DNA of 64,000 nt. Origin: Mycoplasmatota bacterium (GTDB taxonomy: Bacteria; Bacillota_I; Bacilli_A; RF39; UBA660). This document shows, piece after piece, positions 1-7,831 of the stretch. The notes under the pieces were generated by a model that did not search any database, was not told the origin of the DNA, and worked only from the letters and a program-made list of their open reading frames with translations. The translations under genes and the position numbers were made by a program. The stretch is taken from assembly GCA_022771205.1 (NCBI GenBank), contig JALFCF010000004.1, positions 43,523 to 107,522 of the forward strand. Reading direction: 5' to 3'. Every line of letters starts with the position of its first letter. Positions within the stretch are counted from its first letter, which is position 1.

Positions 1-125
1 TTCATCATATTAACTTCAAGTCTTCCTAATCTTTCAGTAATATTACTTTCATTAATATTCTTAAAAAGAGAAATTACAACTAAAACTAAAATAACGACCA
101 ATAAACCTATAATAATATAATCCAT
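1..125 (-). CDS. Possible RmuC-like protein, N-terminus only
   Basis: Only the first 41 codons are in the window; the gene runs off the left edge. The start ATG (125-123) has AGGAGG six bases upstream. The visible product has one hydrophobic segment (about residues 3-18) followed by a polar, helix-prone stretch containing ERLGRLE. A short membrane anchor leading into a coiled coil of this kind is typical of RmuC-type DNA recombination proteins, but the nuclease-like core cannot be seen, so the name is an inference. It starts 13 bases after the stop of the TVP38-like gene and is probably co-transcribed with it from the promoter at 735-763. Confidence 0.45.
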   Translation of the reverse strand, partial: MDYIIIGLLVVILVLVVISLFKNINESNITERLGRLEVNMM

Positions 126-138
126 AATAATCCTCCTA

Positions 139-717
139 CTAATCTAAATTTACTTTCTTACTAACTATTTTAGAAATTATATAAGCTACAACTAACATTA
201 AAGAAATAATAATAATTGTATTAATATCCGTCATACTTTCTATAAAACTCTTACTAACATATCCCCAAAAAAGAAGCATAAAAACTTTTCCAATAGCAAC
301 TGCTACTAAAAACTTTTTATGACTCATACCTACAACTCCGCAAATAATATTTACCAAAAAGGCTGGAGTAAAAGGCAAAGCAACAACTAATACTAAATTA
401 GAAAAAGAAATATTACGAAATTTAATAATAGAATTCTCTATTTTTTTTAATGTCTTTTTTGAAAGAAACTGATATAATAACTTTTCTGATAGAAAAGAGA
501 ACAATAAAAAAGAAAGATAACAGCCAATACAAGTAGCAATCCAAGAAATAAAAATCCCTAGAATGCCACCAAAAGCATTAACATTTAAAGCAACAAAAAC
601 TCCTAATGGTAAAACTGGTAGAAATGATTCTAAAAGAATTAATATAAATCCAAATAAAATTCCACCTTGACTAATAAATTTAGTACAAAAATCAACAAAT
701 GATTGAATTACGTCCAC
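139..717 (-). CDS. TVP38/TMEM64 (DedA superfamily) membrane protein
   Basis: A polytopic membrane protein of about 192 residues. It carries the SNARE-associated/DedA-type core: a hydrophobic pair around ESFLPVLPLG near the N-terminus, then a re-entrant-like segment with PFTPAFLVNIICGVVGM, followed by two more membrane helices. The family is linked to lipid scrambling or membrane homeostasis; the substrate of this member is unknown. The start chosen is GTG at 717, because AGGTG lies six bases before it; the ATG and GTG upstream (723, 726) overlap that ribosome site and are unlikely starts. A sigma-A-like promoter (735-763) precedes the gene. A second, more classical DedA protein is at 62367. 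Confidence 0.75.
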   Translation of the reverse strand: MDVIQSFVDFCTKFISQGGILFGFILILLESFLPVLPLGVFVALNVNAFGGILGIFISWIATCIGCYLSFLLFSFLSEKLLYQFLSKKTLKKIENSIIKFRNISFSNLVLVVALPFTPAFLVNIICGVVGMSHKKFLVAVAIGKVFMLLFWGYVSKSFIESMTDINTIIIISLMLVVAYIISKIVSKKVNLD

Positions 718-734
718 TAGCATCACCTACTATT

Positions 735-763
735 ATTATAGTACAAAACAATTATCTTAACAA
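735..763 (-). promoter_or_regulatory. Promoter of the TVP38-like/RmuC-like genes
   Basis: Minus strand: -35 TTGTTA (763-758), 17-base spacer, -10 TATAAT (740-735). It overlaps the 3' end of the rhodanese gene, so the two downstream genes have their own start point. Confidence 0.65.
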
Positions 764-1033
764 GTAATTCTGATAGCCACCAACAATAGAAATCACATGA
801 TATCCACGTAATCTTAATCTTCTACAAAGGTCATCACTAATATATCCAACATCACAATACAAATAATATGTATCCTCATGGTTTAAATAATTACTAGTAT
901 GATATAAAAGATCTGAACTTCTAATATTTAAAGCACCAGGTACATGACCATTATGAAAACTATCAGTATCTCTAATATCTATTAAAATTCCTGGCTTCGA
1001 CATAGAAAAAAAATCAGCAAAAGTAATTTTCAT
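752..1033 (-). CDS. Single-domain rhodanese
   Basis: A 93-residue single rhodanese domain, the usual length for stand-alone members. The opening DIRD motif (residues 19-22), FHNGHVPGALNI, the active-site loop YCDVGYISD with Cys60, and the closing GGYQNY are all visible. Such proteins bind persulfide sulfur on the cysteine and pass it on in sulfur-transfer reactions; the acceptor here is unknown. The start chosen is ATG 1033, which has AGGTGG six bases upstream. The in-frame ATG at 1078 is rejected because it lies inside the transcription terminator of the preceding operon. No membrane segment is present. It sits alone between that terminator and the promoter of the next genes. Confidence 0.8.
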   Translation of the reverse strand: MKITFADFFSMSKPGILIDIRDTDSFHNGHVPGALNIRSSDLLYHTSNYLNHEDTYYLYCDVGYISDDLCRRLRLRGYHVISIVGGYQNYLLR

Positions 1034-1056
1034 ATAACCACCTACTATAAAGTATG

Positions 1057-1087
1057 AAAAAAAAGAATCTATTACCATAATAGATTC
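1057..1087 (-). terminator. Terminator ending the Tad/T4SS gene array
   Basis: Perfect 10-base inverted repeat (1065-1074 with 1078-1087, three-base loop) directly after the stop codon at 1088, followed on the minus strand by eight T residues (1064-1057). This marks the 3' end of the long secretion gene array. Confidence 0.8.
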
Positions 1088-2269
1088 CTATTTTATTTTA
1101 TATGGATTTGACTCTGTACCTTTACCATTTTTAAATAATACATTACTATCTAACATAATAACTATTCTAGGATACATATAACTAGAAGTTGTTGTAGGTG
1201 CTGCTACACCACTAGAATCAATTCCATAAGCTTCTTTTGTATTATCTTTAACAGCAGTAATTAACCACCACTTATAAGATGTAGCTAAATAGTTATAGTT
1301 TTGACAAGAATAATCAACTACAGTTTTACAATTTGGATCAATACTTCCCATCATAAAATCAGAAGCAGTAAGTAATCCAACCTTTTGGTTTTCTAAAACC
1401 TCACTACATTCAACAGAATTATCCTTACTAGTATCAGACACACTTCTCTTTCCTGTACACAAATCAAAAGCTACTGTCTTGCTGCGATCATCGTCACTTA
1501 AAATTATTTCATCTTCTTCTTTTGAATTGTAATTTTCAAGAATCGAATCCTTAATACGACTAGCAGAAAAAGTATTAATTCCAACATTATATCCAACTTG
1601 AGAATTGTAACGATCATCCCAAGGAACAGATTCAGATATATCATCATCTAAGATCAACATAAACTGTCCTTTAGAAGTTACTTTTACTATTCTCCACAAA
1701 GCATTATCTAATTTCAAATAATTATCAACACTTTCACCACGATAAACATAACTATCGCCTACTTCATAAAGTCCATAACCATCAGTAACTACTTTATTAG
1801 TTACTACCTCTTTTAAAGACTGAGTAATATAATTTTCACCACAATCTAATCTAGGAATATATAAATAGTCATCACCATTCGTTTGAACAGTTACCTTACC
1901 AGAACAAGATAATTCTTCACCCGTATAAGTAACCATTTCTTTCATATATTCAGAAGCAACAAGTGTATCAACATCAATTTCAACCCTTTGTGACTCTGTA
2001 GTAGGTAAACGTTTAGGATGATCCTCAAAATAATTTTCTGCTGCACTAGTCATTATTTTCTCTATATCATCATAACTATAAGTTTTTTTAGAGAAAAGAA
2101 CTAAAATTACAGCAATTAATATAACACCAACAATAATTATTCCACCAAAAATAAGCAATTTTTTCTTTAAATCATCACCAGTTCCATGAAAATTATTACT
2201 TGGCTTCTTATCTTCTACTTCACTAGTATTAATAGCATTAAAACTACCAACATTAAAATTTGTACCCAT
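1088..2269 (-). CDS. Membrane-anchored protein with pilin-like head and a surface domain
   Basis: A 393-residue protein with a cytoplasmic N-terminus (1-35), one membrane helix (about 37-60) and a large exported part. Residues about 66-150 match, by eye, a region in the 606-residue protein at 24341 and the prepilin at 33916: a helix with AAENYFEDHP, a V..DTL..SEYMK strand and two cysteines around a Y-rich hairpin. The second half has a NYLKLDNALWRIV start and a GTESNPYKIK end, also found twice in the 24341 product. No catalytic motif was seen. It is the last gene of the Tad/T4SS array, 11 bases after virD4, with AGGAGG seven bases before the ATG. I infer a structural or accessory surface component; the function is unknown. 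Confidence 0.6.
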   Translation of the reverse strand: MGTNFNVGSFNAINTSEVEDKKPSNNFHGTGDDLKKKLLIFGGIIIVGVILIAVILVLFSKKTYSYDDIEKIMTSAAENYFEDHPKRLPTTESQRVEIDVDTLVASEYMKEMVTYTGEELSCSGKVTVQTNGDDYLYIPRLDCGENYITQSLKEVVTNKVVTDGYGLYEVGDSYVYRGESVDNYLKLDNALWRIVKVTSKGQFMLILDDDISESVPWDDRYNSQVGYNVGINTFSASRIKDSILENYNSKEEDEIILSDDDRSKTVAFDLCTGKRSVSDTSKDNSVECSEVLENQKVGLLTASDFMMGSIDPNCKTVVDYSCQNYNYLATSYKWWLITAVKDNTKEAYGIDSSGVAAPTTTSSYMYPRIVIMLDSNVLFKNGKGTESNPYKIK

Positions 2270-2280
2270 AAATATACCTC

Positions 2281-4656
2281 CTAGTTATCAAAAAAGTCAT
2301 CAAAGAATTCATCATCATCTTCATCTTCTAAGACTAAATTTTCACTTATATTTTTTTCTTTTTCATCCTTCATTGATGGTTCTTTAATCTCAGTTTTTGT
2401 AGAAACCACTGGACTTGACACAGTTTTTTCCTCTTTCTTAGAGATTTCTTTATTAGAAGTAATAGCTTCAACTTTCGCAACTTTTCCTTTTGCCTCATTT
2501 TGTTTTTCTTCTTCTTCAAGTTCTGCAATTTTTGCATCGATTTTTTTCATTAACTCATCAACATCAAAACCAAGACCATCATCCTTAGAGACTACTGGTT
2601 TTTGAGTTGGTGAAGGAACATTAGAACGAACATTACTAGATTCTTCGCGAGGCCCAGATATTGAGTTTCCACCAGGATTGATGGAAGAAGAAACTCCACC
2701 TACTGGTGCAAATGGATTAACAGTTGATGATTGAGACTGACCAACTGCCGCAAATGGATTAATAACTCCAGGCATATTACCTTGATTAGGTATATTATTT
2801 CTAGGCATAGAAGCATTAGGTCTAGGACCATTCATACCATTACTAGGAGCAAATGGATTTCGAACTCCCCCCATAGGAGGCATACCTGCACCAAACATAT
2901 CATTTCCACCAGGATTCTGATTATCAGCTGTATTCATCATTTCAAGTAATTTTTTCTTTTTCTCTGCTTTAACGAATTCTTTAATATCAAAAGTATGAAC
3001 TGGAATTTTTTCTCTTGTCGGATAAGTTGCCTTTGGATAAGATCTACCCCAATCCAATTTAAAATATGGAGTAAATTTTGTTTTAAATGGTTGCTTTCTC
3101 ATACGAAGAATAATAACTTCAAACTGCTTCATACGTTGTAAATCAGAAACAGTAACAAGCGGTGTGGATGCTGTCTTTTCATCTTTTTTAGATTTAACTT
3201 CACCACACATCTTAGAGATTTCCTCTAAAGCTTTCAACTCAGTAGTAATTAAGTAAATAATATTACCACAGTTACCACGAATTGTTTCAGCATTCTCTTT
3301 ACCATAGACTTGATCAAGTTGTGCAAAGTTTTGAATAATCATTGTAAATCGAATTGCTCTAGAACGAGCAGCAGTAATCATAGTAGTAACATCTTTTAAT
3401 GGTGGCATATTTGCAAACTCATCAAGTAAAAAGTTAGTACGAACTGGAAGTTTACCACCATGTTGTTGAGCAACATTAATCAAAGTTTCATAGATTTGTT
3501 TTAATAAAATTGTAACTAAAGAATGATATGTTTTCTTTTCATCCTGAATAACAATAAATACTGCAGTTGGTTTTTGTCCAATACTTTCTAAATCAATATC
3601 ACTATGTGATAACATTTCACTCAAATTATCACGAGACGCAAACAATTTAACTTTTTGCTTAAAAACAGATAAAATAGAGCCTTTAGTCTCAGTAGGAGCC
3701 ATAATAGTACTTGAAGCATTAATTGCAGCTGCACTTGCTGGATCTTTAGCAGCAAAATACTCTTTTATATACGTACTACCACCAAATTTTTCCTCCCCAA
3801 CTGTTGTTGCTAAAGAAATACTATTAATATTAATTTCTTCTTCTTTAGCATCTTCAAACAATCCTAAGGCAACTCCAGAGAAATAATCTGCTGAAGTTTT
3901 TTCCCAGAAAGGATCAGCATTTTGATTAGACTCATCATACAAAATATTTAAAGCTAAGTCATCCAAAAGCTCTATTGCCTTATCCTGATTCCCAGATTTA
4001 TACATTTGATATGGTAAAGACATTGGATTCCATGCATTACCATTTTGTGGATCACGAAAGTTTAAAAGTAATATCTGATAACCACGAGAACGCAACATAT
4101 TACTAGTCTTTTCATATATTTCACCCTTAGGGTCAGTAATAATCATAGATTCTTTAGCTTTTGCTAAACTATGAACCAACGGTAAGATAACAGTTTGAGT
4201 TTTACCTGAACCAGTAGCACCAATAACTAATGAGTGATACTCGCTATTATCTACCCACATTTCATTATCATTTAAAATAAGTGGAACACCAGCTGATTTA
4301 GAATTCTCTTGTTTAATTTCAACCCTATCCAATTCCTCTTTAATCTCTTTGTCTTTGGCCCATCTAGAATATCCTTTATCTTTTTTATCAGTAGTAATTC
4401 CAAAACCTTTTTCACGTTCAAAAAAGTAAGAACTAACACTAACAAGCAAACCACCTAATGAAAGAAAATAAAACACTAAAGTAGCTGCTACGTATTTAGG
4501 ACCAAAAGCAGGAAAAGGATTAAGTCCTACTAAATATCCTTCTGTGGCAAAAGAAGATAAATTCAAAACACCAATACATACAATATATAATAAAAATATA
4601 GCAAATAAAACAAACATCAAAATATCTTCTGGATCCGCTCTAAACTTAAATTTCAT
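2281..4656 (-). CDS. virD4: VirD4/TraG-type coupling ATPase
   Basis: The coupling protein of a type IV secretion system, which brings substrates to the channel and hydrolyses ATP at the inner face of the membrane. Two N-terminal membrane helices (about 12-32 and 52-75) precede the motor domain. Walker A is GATGSGKTQT (about residue 146) and Walker B LLDEFANMPPL (about 410); the VirD4-type MIIQNFAQLDQVYG segment follows. The last ~220 residues are unusual: a Pro/Gly/Asn-rich stretch with three NPFA repeats, then a charged coiled coil and an acidic end. That tail could dock substrates or adaptors (inference). It follows the 260-residue exported protein, and a GGGAG ribosome site precedes ATG 4656. 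No relaxase gene is nearby, so DNA transfer is not implied. Confidence 0.88.
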   Translation of the reverse strand: MKFKFRADPEDILMFVLFAIFLLYIVCIGVLNLSSFATEGYLVGLNPFPAFGPKYVAATLVFYFLSLGGLLVSVSSYFFEREKGFGITTDKKDKGYSRWAKDKEIKEELDRVEIKQENSKSAGVPLILNDNEMWVDNSEYHSLVIGATGSGKTQTVILPLVHSLAKAKESMIITDPKGEIYEKTSNMLRSRGYQILLLNFRDPQNGNAWNPMSLPYQMYKSGNQDKAIELLDDLALNILYDESNQNADPFWEKTSADYFSGVALGLFEDAKEEEININSISLATTVGEEKFGGSTYIKEYFAAKDPASAAAINASSTIMAPTETKGSILSVFKQKVKLFASRDNLSEMLSHSDIDLESIGQKPTAVFIVIQDEKKTYHSLVTILLKQIYETLINVAQQHGGKLPVRTNFLLDEFANMPPLKDVTTMITAARSRAIRFTMIIQNFAQLDQVYGKENAETIRGNCGNIIYLITTELKALEEISKMCGEVKSKKDEKTASTPLVTVSDLQRMKQFEVIILRMRKQPFKTKFTPYFKLDWGRSYPKATYPTREKIPVHTFDIKEFVKAEKKKKLLEMMNTADNQNPGGNDMFGAGMPPMGGVRNPFAPSNGMNGPRPNASMPRNNIPNQGNMPGVINPFAAVGQSQSSTVNPFAPVGGVSSSINPGGNSISGPREESSNVRSNVPSPTQKPVVSKDDGLGFDVDELMKKIDAKIAELEEEEKQNEAKGKVAKVEAITSNKEISKKEEKTVSSPVVSTKTEIKEPSMKDEKEKNISENLVLEDEDDDEFFDDFFDN

Positions 4657-4711
4657 TCGATTACTCCCTTTCGCCCAATATTATAACATCAAAATTCTGT
4701 ATCGTCATTAT

Positions 4712-5494
4712 TTATTGATTAGAAATTGCAATTTCAAACTTATTCTTATGAAATTCATATAACATAGTAAGTGGTGCTTGATTACTATATTTAGCACAAC
4801 TTATTATTAATTCATAATCCTGATCATTATCAAAATCTGCAACAGTATACAAACTAGGTTTACAACCATTAACACCTTCATTAGTATCTACATCTTCATA
4901 AAGCATATATATATTACCATTATCCACCATAAACACAAATGAAAAATATTTTTCAGGAAAAAAATCTGTAGCAAAAACATTACTAACTATATAAAATTCT
5001 TCTAACACTCCATCTTTATCAAAGTCAACTTTAGAAACATTTTCTAGAGTATAACTAGATTGAGAATCAATACCATGCTCTTCTAACACCTGATGAACAT
5101 AAGAATAATCAGTAATATTAGTAGTAGAAAAATCTACTAAATCCATATCAAAATCAGCTTTATATGCAAATAAGTTTCCTTGATAAGACACGGCATTTTT
5201 ATTATTATCAAACAAATACCATCGATCATCCTTCCAAACCGAATACTTTCCAAAATACTGATTATCAATATAAACTTTAAACTTCTGCCAATTCAAATTA
5301 GACAGTAGAGATGGCGTATTAATATTCATCCAATCACGAGAAGAATAATTCCAAACTGTAGAATCACCAACTAACAAAGTAGTACTAGCCGCTCTTTCCT
5401 TTGATTCATTAACACCAAAAGCAAGATACATCACAACACCATAAACAATTAAAATAACAATAAGAACAATATATTTTAACTTTCCCTTTTTCAT
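4712..5494 (-). CDS. Membrane-anchored extracellular protein with Ca-binding-like repeats
   Basis: A 260-residue protein with one N-terminal membrane anchor (about 8-27) and the rest outside. Two similar loops, DFDKDGVLEEFYIV and DFDNDQDYELIIS, look like the Asp-rich calcium-binding turns of FG-GAP/VCBS-type repeats, each followed by a beta strand. Two cysteines flank the second loop. I do not recognise a full family. It lies between the wall hydrolase and virD4 of the secretion locus, in the place where other Gram-positive systems may carry a single-pass VirB8-like protein, but no VirB8 signature was seen, so that role would be a guess. The start has AGGAGAGG close to ATG 5494. Confidence 0.55.
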   Translation of the reverse strand: MKKGKLKYIVLIVILIVYGVVMYLAFGVNESKERAASTTLLVGDSTVWNYSSRDWMNINTPSLLSNLNWQKFKVYIDNQYFGKYSVWKDDRWYLFDNNKNAVSYQGNLFAYKADFDMDLVDFSTTNITDYSYVHQVLEEHGIDSQSSYTLENVSKVDFDKDGVLEEFYIVSNVFATDFFPEKYFSFVFMVDNGNIYMLYEDVDTNEGVNGCKPSLYTVADFDNDQDYELIISCAKYSNQAPLTMLYEFHKNKFEIAISNQ

Positions 5495-5503
5495 AGTCCT
5501 CTC

Positions 5504-7807
5504 CTATACTACCTTAAAATATGCATATTGACTAGTATTAGCCCAGTTATATTCTTGCCACATACTAGTAGATTGACTAGCAGGATCCATCATAAGTACT
5601 GTACTACCATTAATACCATCAATCGCAACCCAGTGCTGTCCAGTATTTCCTTTTACTTCAGCCACAACATAATATCCTTGATCAAGTAACCCTTGTAATG
5701 TAGACAATTTTTGTTGCTGTGACTGTCCAGAAACATAACTTTTTCCTACGTATTGAAAGTTAGGAGCAACTTTTTCAACAGCACCCCATACAAAATTAGC
5801 ACCTTGAAAACCTCCTACTTGATTTAACTTTTTAACAAAAGTACCAGGATTAAAATCACCATCAACATTTACAGCAACACCACTTTTAGCAATCAACATA
5901 GAAACAGAAGTAACTAAACATCCTACTCCACCAATTGTAGAATTAGTATTACCTATAGTAATTGTTGACCAAGCAGGATCCCCTTGCTTCCATCCAGCAT
6001 AAGGTCCCGTACTACCAGTACTGTTACAACCACTACCAGAACCAGTATTACAACTCATTTTATCAATATCTTGAGCATTGCCATAAACTTGTAACAGTAT
6101 CTGCTTATAATTAAGTCCTTGTTTAGCTAATTCACTAAATTTATTTTGAATTTTAGAAGCATAGTTAGCAGAGATAACATATCCTTGGTCATTTACCAAA
6201 ACTTCCCCCATAGTTTCATTTGCTAAAGTTCTCATTTTGTGATCAGCTGGCATAGGATCTTTAAACTTCTTACCATGATCAACACCACTACGAACAGTAC
6301 CATATTGTTCACCATCATTCATGGCCGAACACCCTAAATTAGGATTACAATACACTTGATCAGCAACGCATGAAGACATCTGTAAAATCCACTGACCATT
6401 TTCTTGTTCTAATTTCTTTCCCAATGAATTTCCCATAGATGTAGGACGTGCTAAGGCAAAACTTCTTGCTGCTACCATTTGAGCTTTAATCGCTTCATCA
6501 GGAGCTCCTGGACCAATTTCCTGATAAGCAACCCCTAAAATATACTGTTCAAAAGGAACCAATTCTTCACCTTCAAGTGGTTCACCCCAAGTACCACTAC
6601 CATAACTGCCACCGCATTGCATCAATCTAACTTTCAAATCAGTAATAGACATAGATTTAGCAACATTTCCACGACCTTCTATATAAAAGCCTTTTATTTC
6701 ATAAACACACGAACCTAAGCTAGCACAATTAGAAGCCGTAGCTCCAATCAAACTAAAATAACTATCATAATAATCAAATACTTCATCAGCCATAACCTCA
6801 TAAGTATCACTATCCTCACCGGATAAATATTTAGGAAAAATGGTATTTATTAAATTTTGTTTAAAAGTTTCTTCACTAAAACTATTGCCCGAAAACATTG
6901 CATTAGCAATCTCAGTAATAACTGCAGTTGACATATCATCATAAGAAAGTTTTGCACCGTGCTGATTTAAAACAACATAAACTGCCGAAATATAAACTGG
7001 ATCAAATGTTTTTCCCTGAGTCTGAAAAGAATTTTTAACATCTGCAACTCTATCAAAAAAAGCTTGAGCTTTTGGGTCTGAAGACTCATAATCAACATCT
7101 CCCGTCATTCCACCAGTAGCTGAACTAACACCAAAAGCATCGTCATAACTAGTAATGACACCACTTCCCTGGGCAACAATCATCAGTATAACTACAATAA
7201 ATAAAATACCTGCTGCAAATGATAAAACACCAGCTTTAACAACAATATTACCAGATAATAATCCCTGAAAAGATCCAGGATTTTTATTTTCAGATGAATC
7301 TTCTTTACTATTACCTAAAAAATTAGGTTTAGATGGTTTCTTATCTAAGACACTGTCACTACCAGAACCCGCTGCATTAGCAGCAGTATTTCCAGCAGAA
7401 CCAACTCCACCCATACCACCTTTAGGGTCTCTTGTAGCTATATCTGTAGCTTTATTAGCAACATCTAAAGCCCCACTATCATTAGCCTTAGATAATGCTT
7501 TTCTTGTAAGTGGATTCTTTGCTAAATTTTTTCCAAGTTGTTGACCAATTTTAGATTTACCAATCGCATCTCCTACCTTGGCACCAACTTTAGCCCCCGC
7601 TGCTCCTCCAAAATATGCTCCGACCGCAGCACCTGCAGTTTTACCAGCTTTTTGAACTCCTTCTTGAGCAGATTTCTTTTCTTGCTCCTTTTTAGCTGCT
7701 CTTGCTTCACCGAAGCTTTGAGACTGTTCAGTGCCAGTTTGTCCTTGGCTATCACCATGTACTACACGATTCCCATGTAAATCATTATTATTTTTCATTA
7801 CTGGCAC
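5504..7807 (-). CDS. VirB1-position wall protein: SpoIID domain plus C39-like peptidase
   Basis: A 767-residue protein. Residues 1-185 are polar and Gly/Ala-rich with a glycine-zipper-like stretch (about 55-95); one membrane helix (about 190-213) follows. The outside part has an unassigned helical region (about 235-360), a SpoIID/LytB-like domain (about 405-560; VPFEQYILGVAYQEI, then EAIKAQMVAARSFALA) and a C-terminal C39-like cysteine peptidase fold (about 600-767; GGVGCLVTS with Cys near 630, GQHWVAIDG with His near 724, MMDP). SpoIID proteins cut glycan strands and C39-like domains cut peptides, so the protein probably opens the wall for the T4SS, as VirB1-type hydrolases do. Those usually pair a transglycosylase with CHAP or NlpC. 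The start is taken as GTG 7807, with AGGTGG nine bases before it. Confidence 0.75.
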   Translation of the reverse strand: MPVMKNNNDLHGNRVVHGDSQGQTGTEQSQSFGEARAAKKEQEKKSAQEGVQKAGKTAGAAVGAYFGGAAGAKVGAKVGDAIGKSKIGQQLGKNLAKNPLTRKALSKANDSGALDVANKATDIATRDPKGGMGGVGSAGNTAANAAGSGSDSVLDKKPSKPNFLGNSKEDSSENKNPGSFQGLLSGNIVVKAGVLSFAAGILFIVVILMIVAQGSGVITSYDDAFGVSSATGGMTGDVDYESSDPKAQAFFDRVADVKNSFQTQGKTFDPVYISAVYVVLNQHGAKLSYDDMSTAVITEIANAMFSGNSFSEETFKQNLINTIFPKYLSGEDSDTYEVMADEVFDYYDSYFSLIGATASNCASLGSCVYEIKGFYIEGRGNVAKSMSITDLKVRLMQCGGSYGSGTWGEPLEGEELVPFEQYILGVAYQEIGPGAPDEAIKAQMVAARSFALARPTSMGNSLGKKLEQENGQWILQMSSCVADQVYCNPNLGCSAMNDGEQYGTVRSGVDHGKKFKDPMPADHKMRTLANETMGEVLVNDQGYVISANYASKIQNKFSELAKQGLNYKQILLQVYGNAQDIDKMSCNTGSGSGCNSTGSTGPYAGWKQGDPAWSTITIGNTNSTIGGVGCLVTSVSMLIAKSGVAVNVDGDFNPGTFVKKLNQVGGFQGANFVWGAVEKVAPNFQYVGKSYVSGQSQQQKLSTLQGLLDQGYYVVAEVKGNTGQHWVAIDGINGSTVLMMDPASQSTSMWQEYNWANTSQYAYFKVV

Positions 7808-7831
7808 TAAACATCACCACCTTCTAAACTT

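Noticed and set aside
1033..1078. Longer rhodanese start at 1078
   Set aside because: The extension would lie in the terminator stem of the preceding operon, and a good ribosome site sits before ATG 1033.
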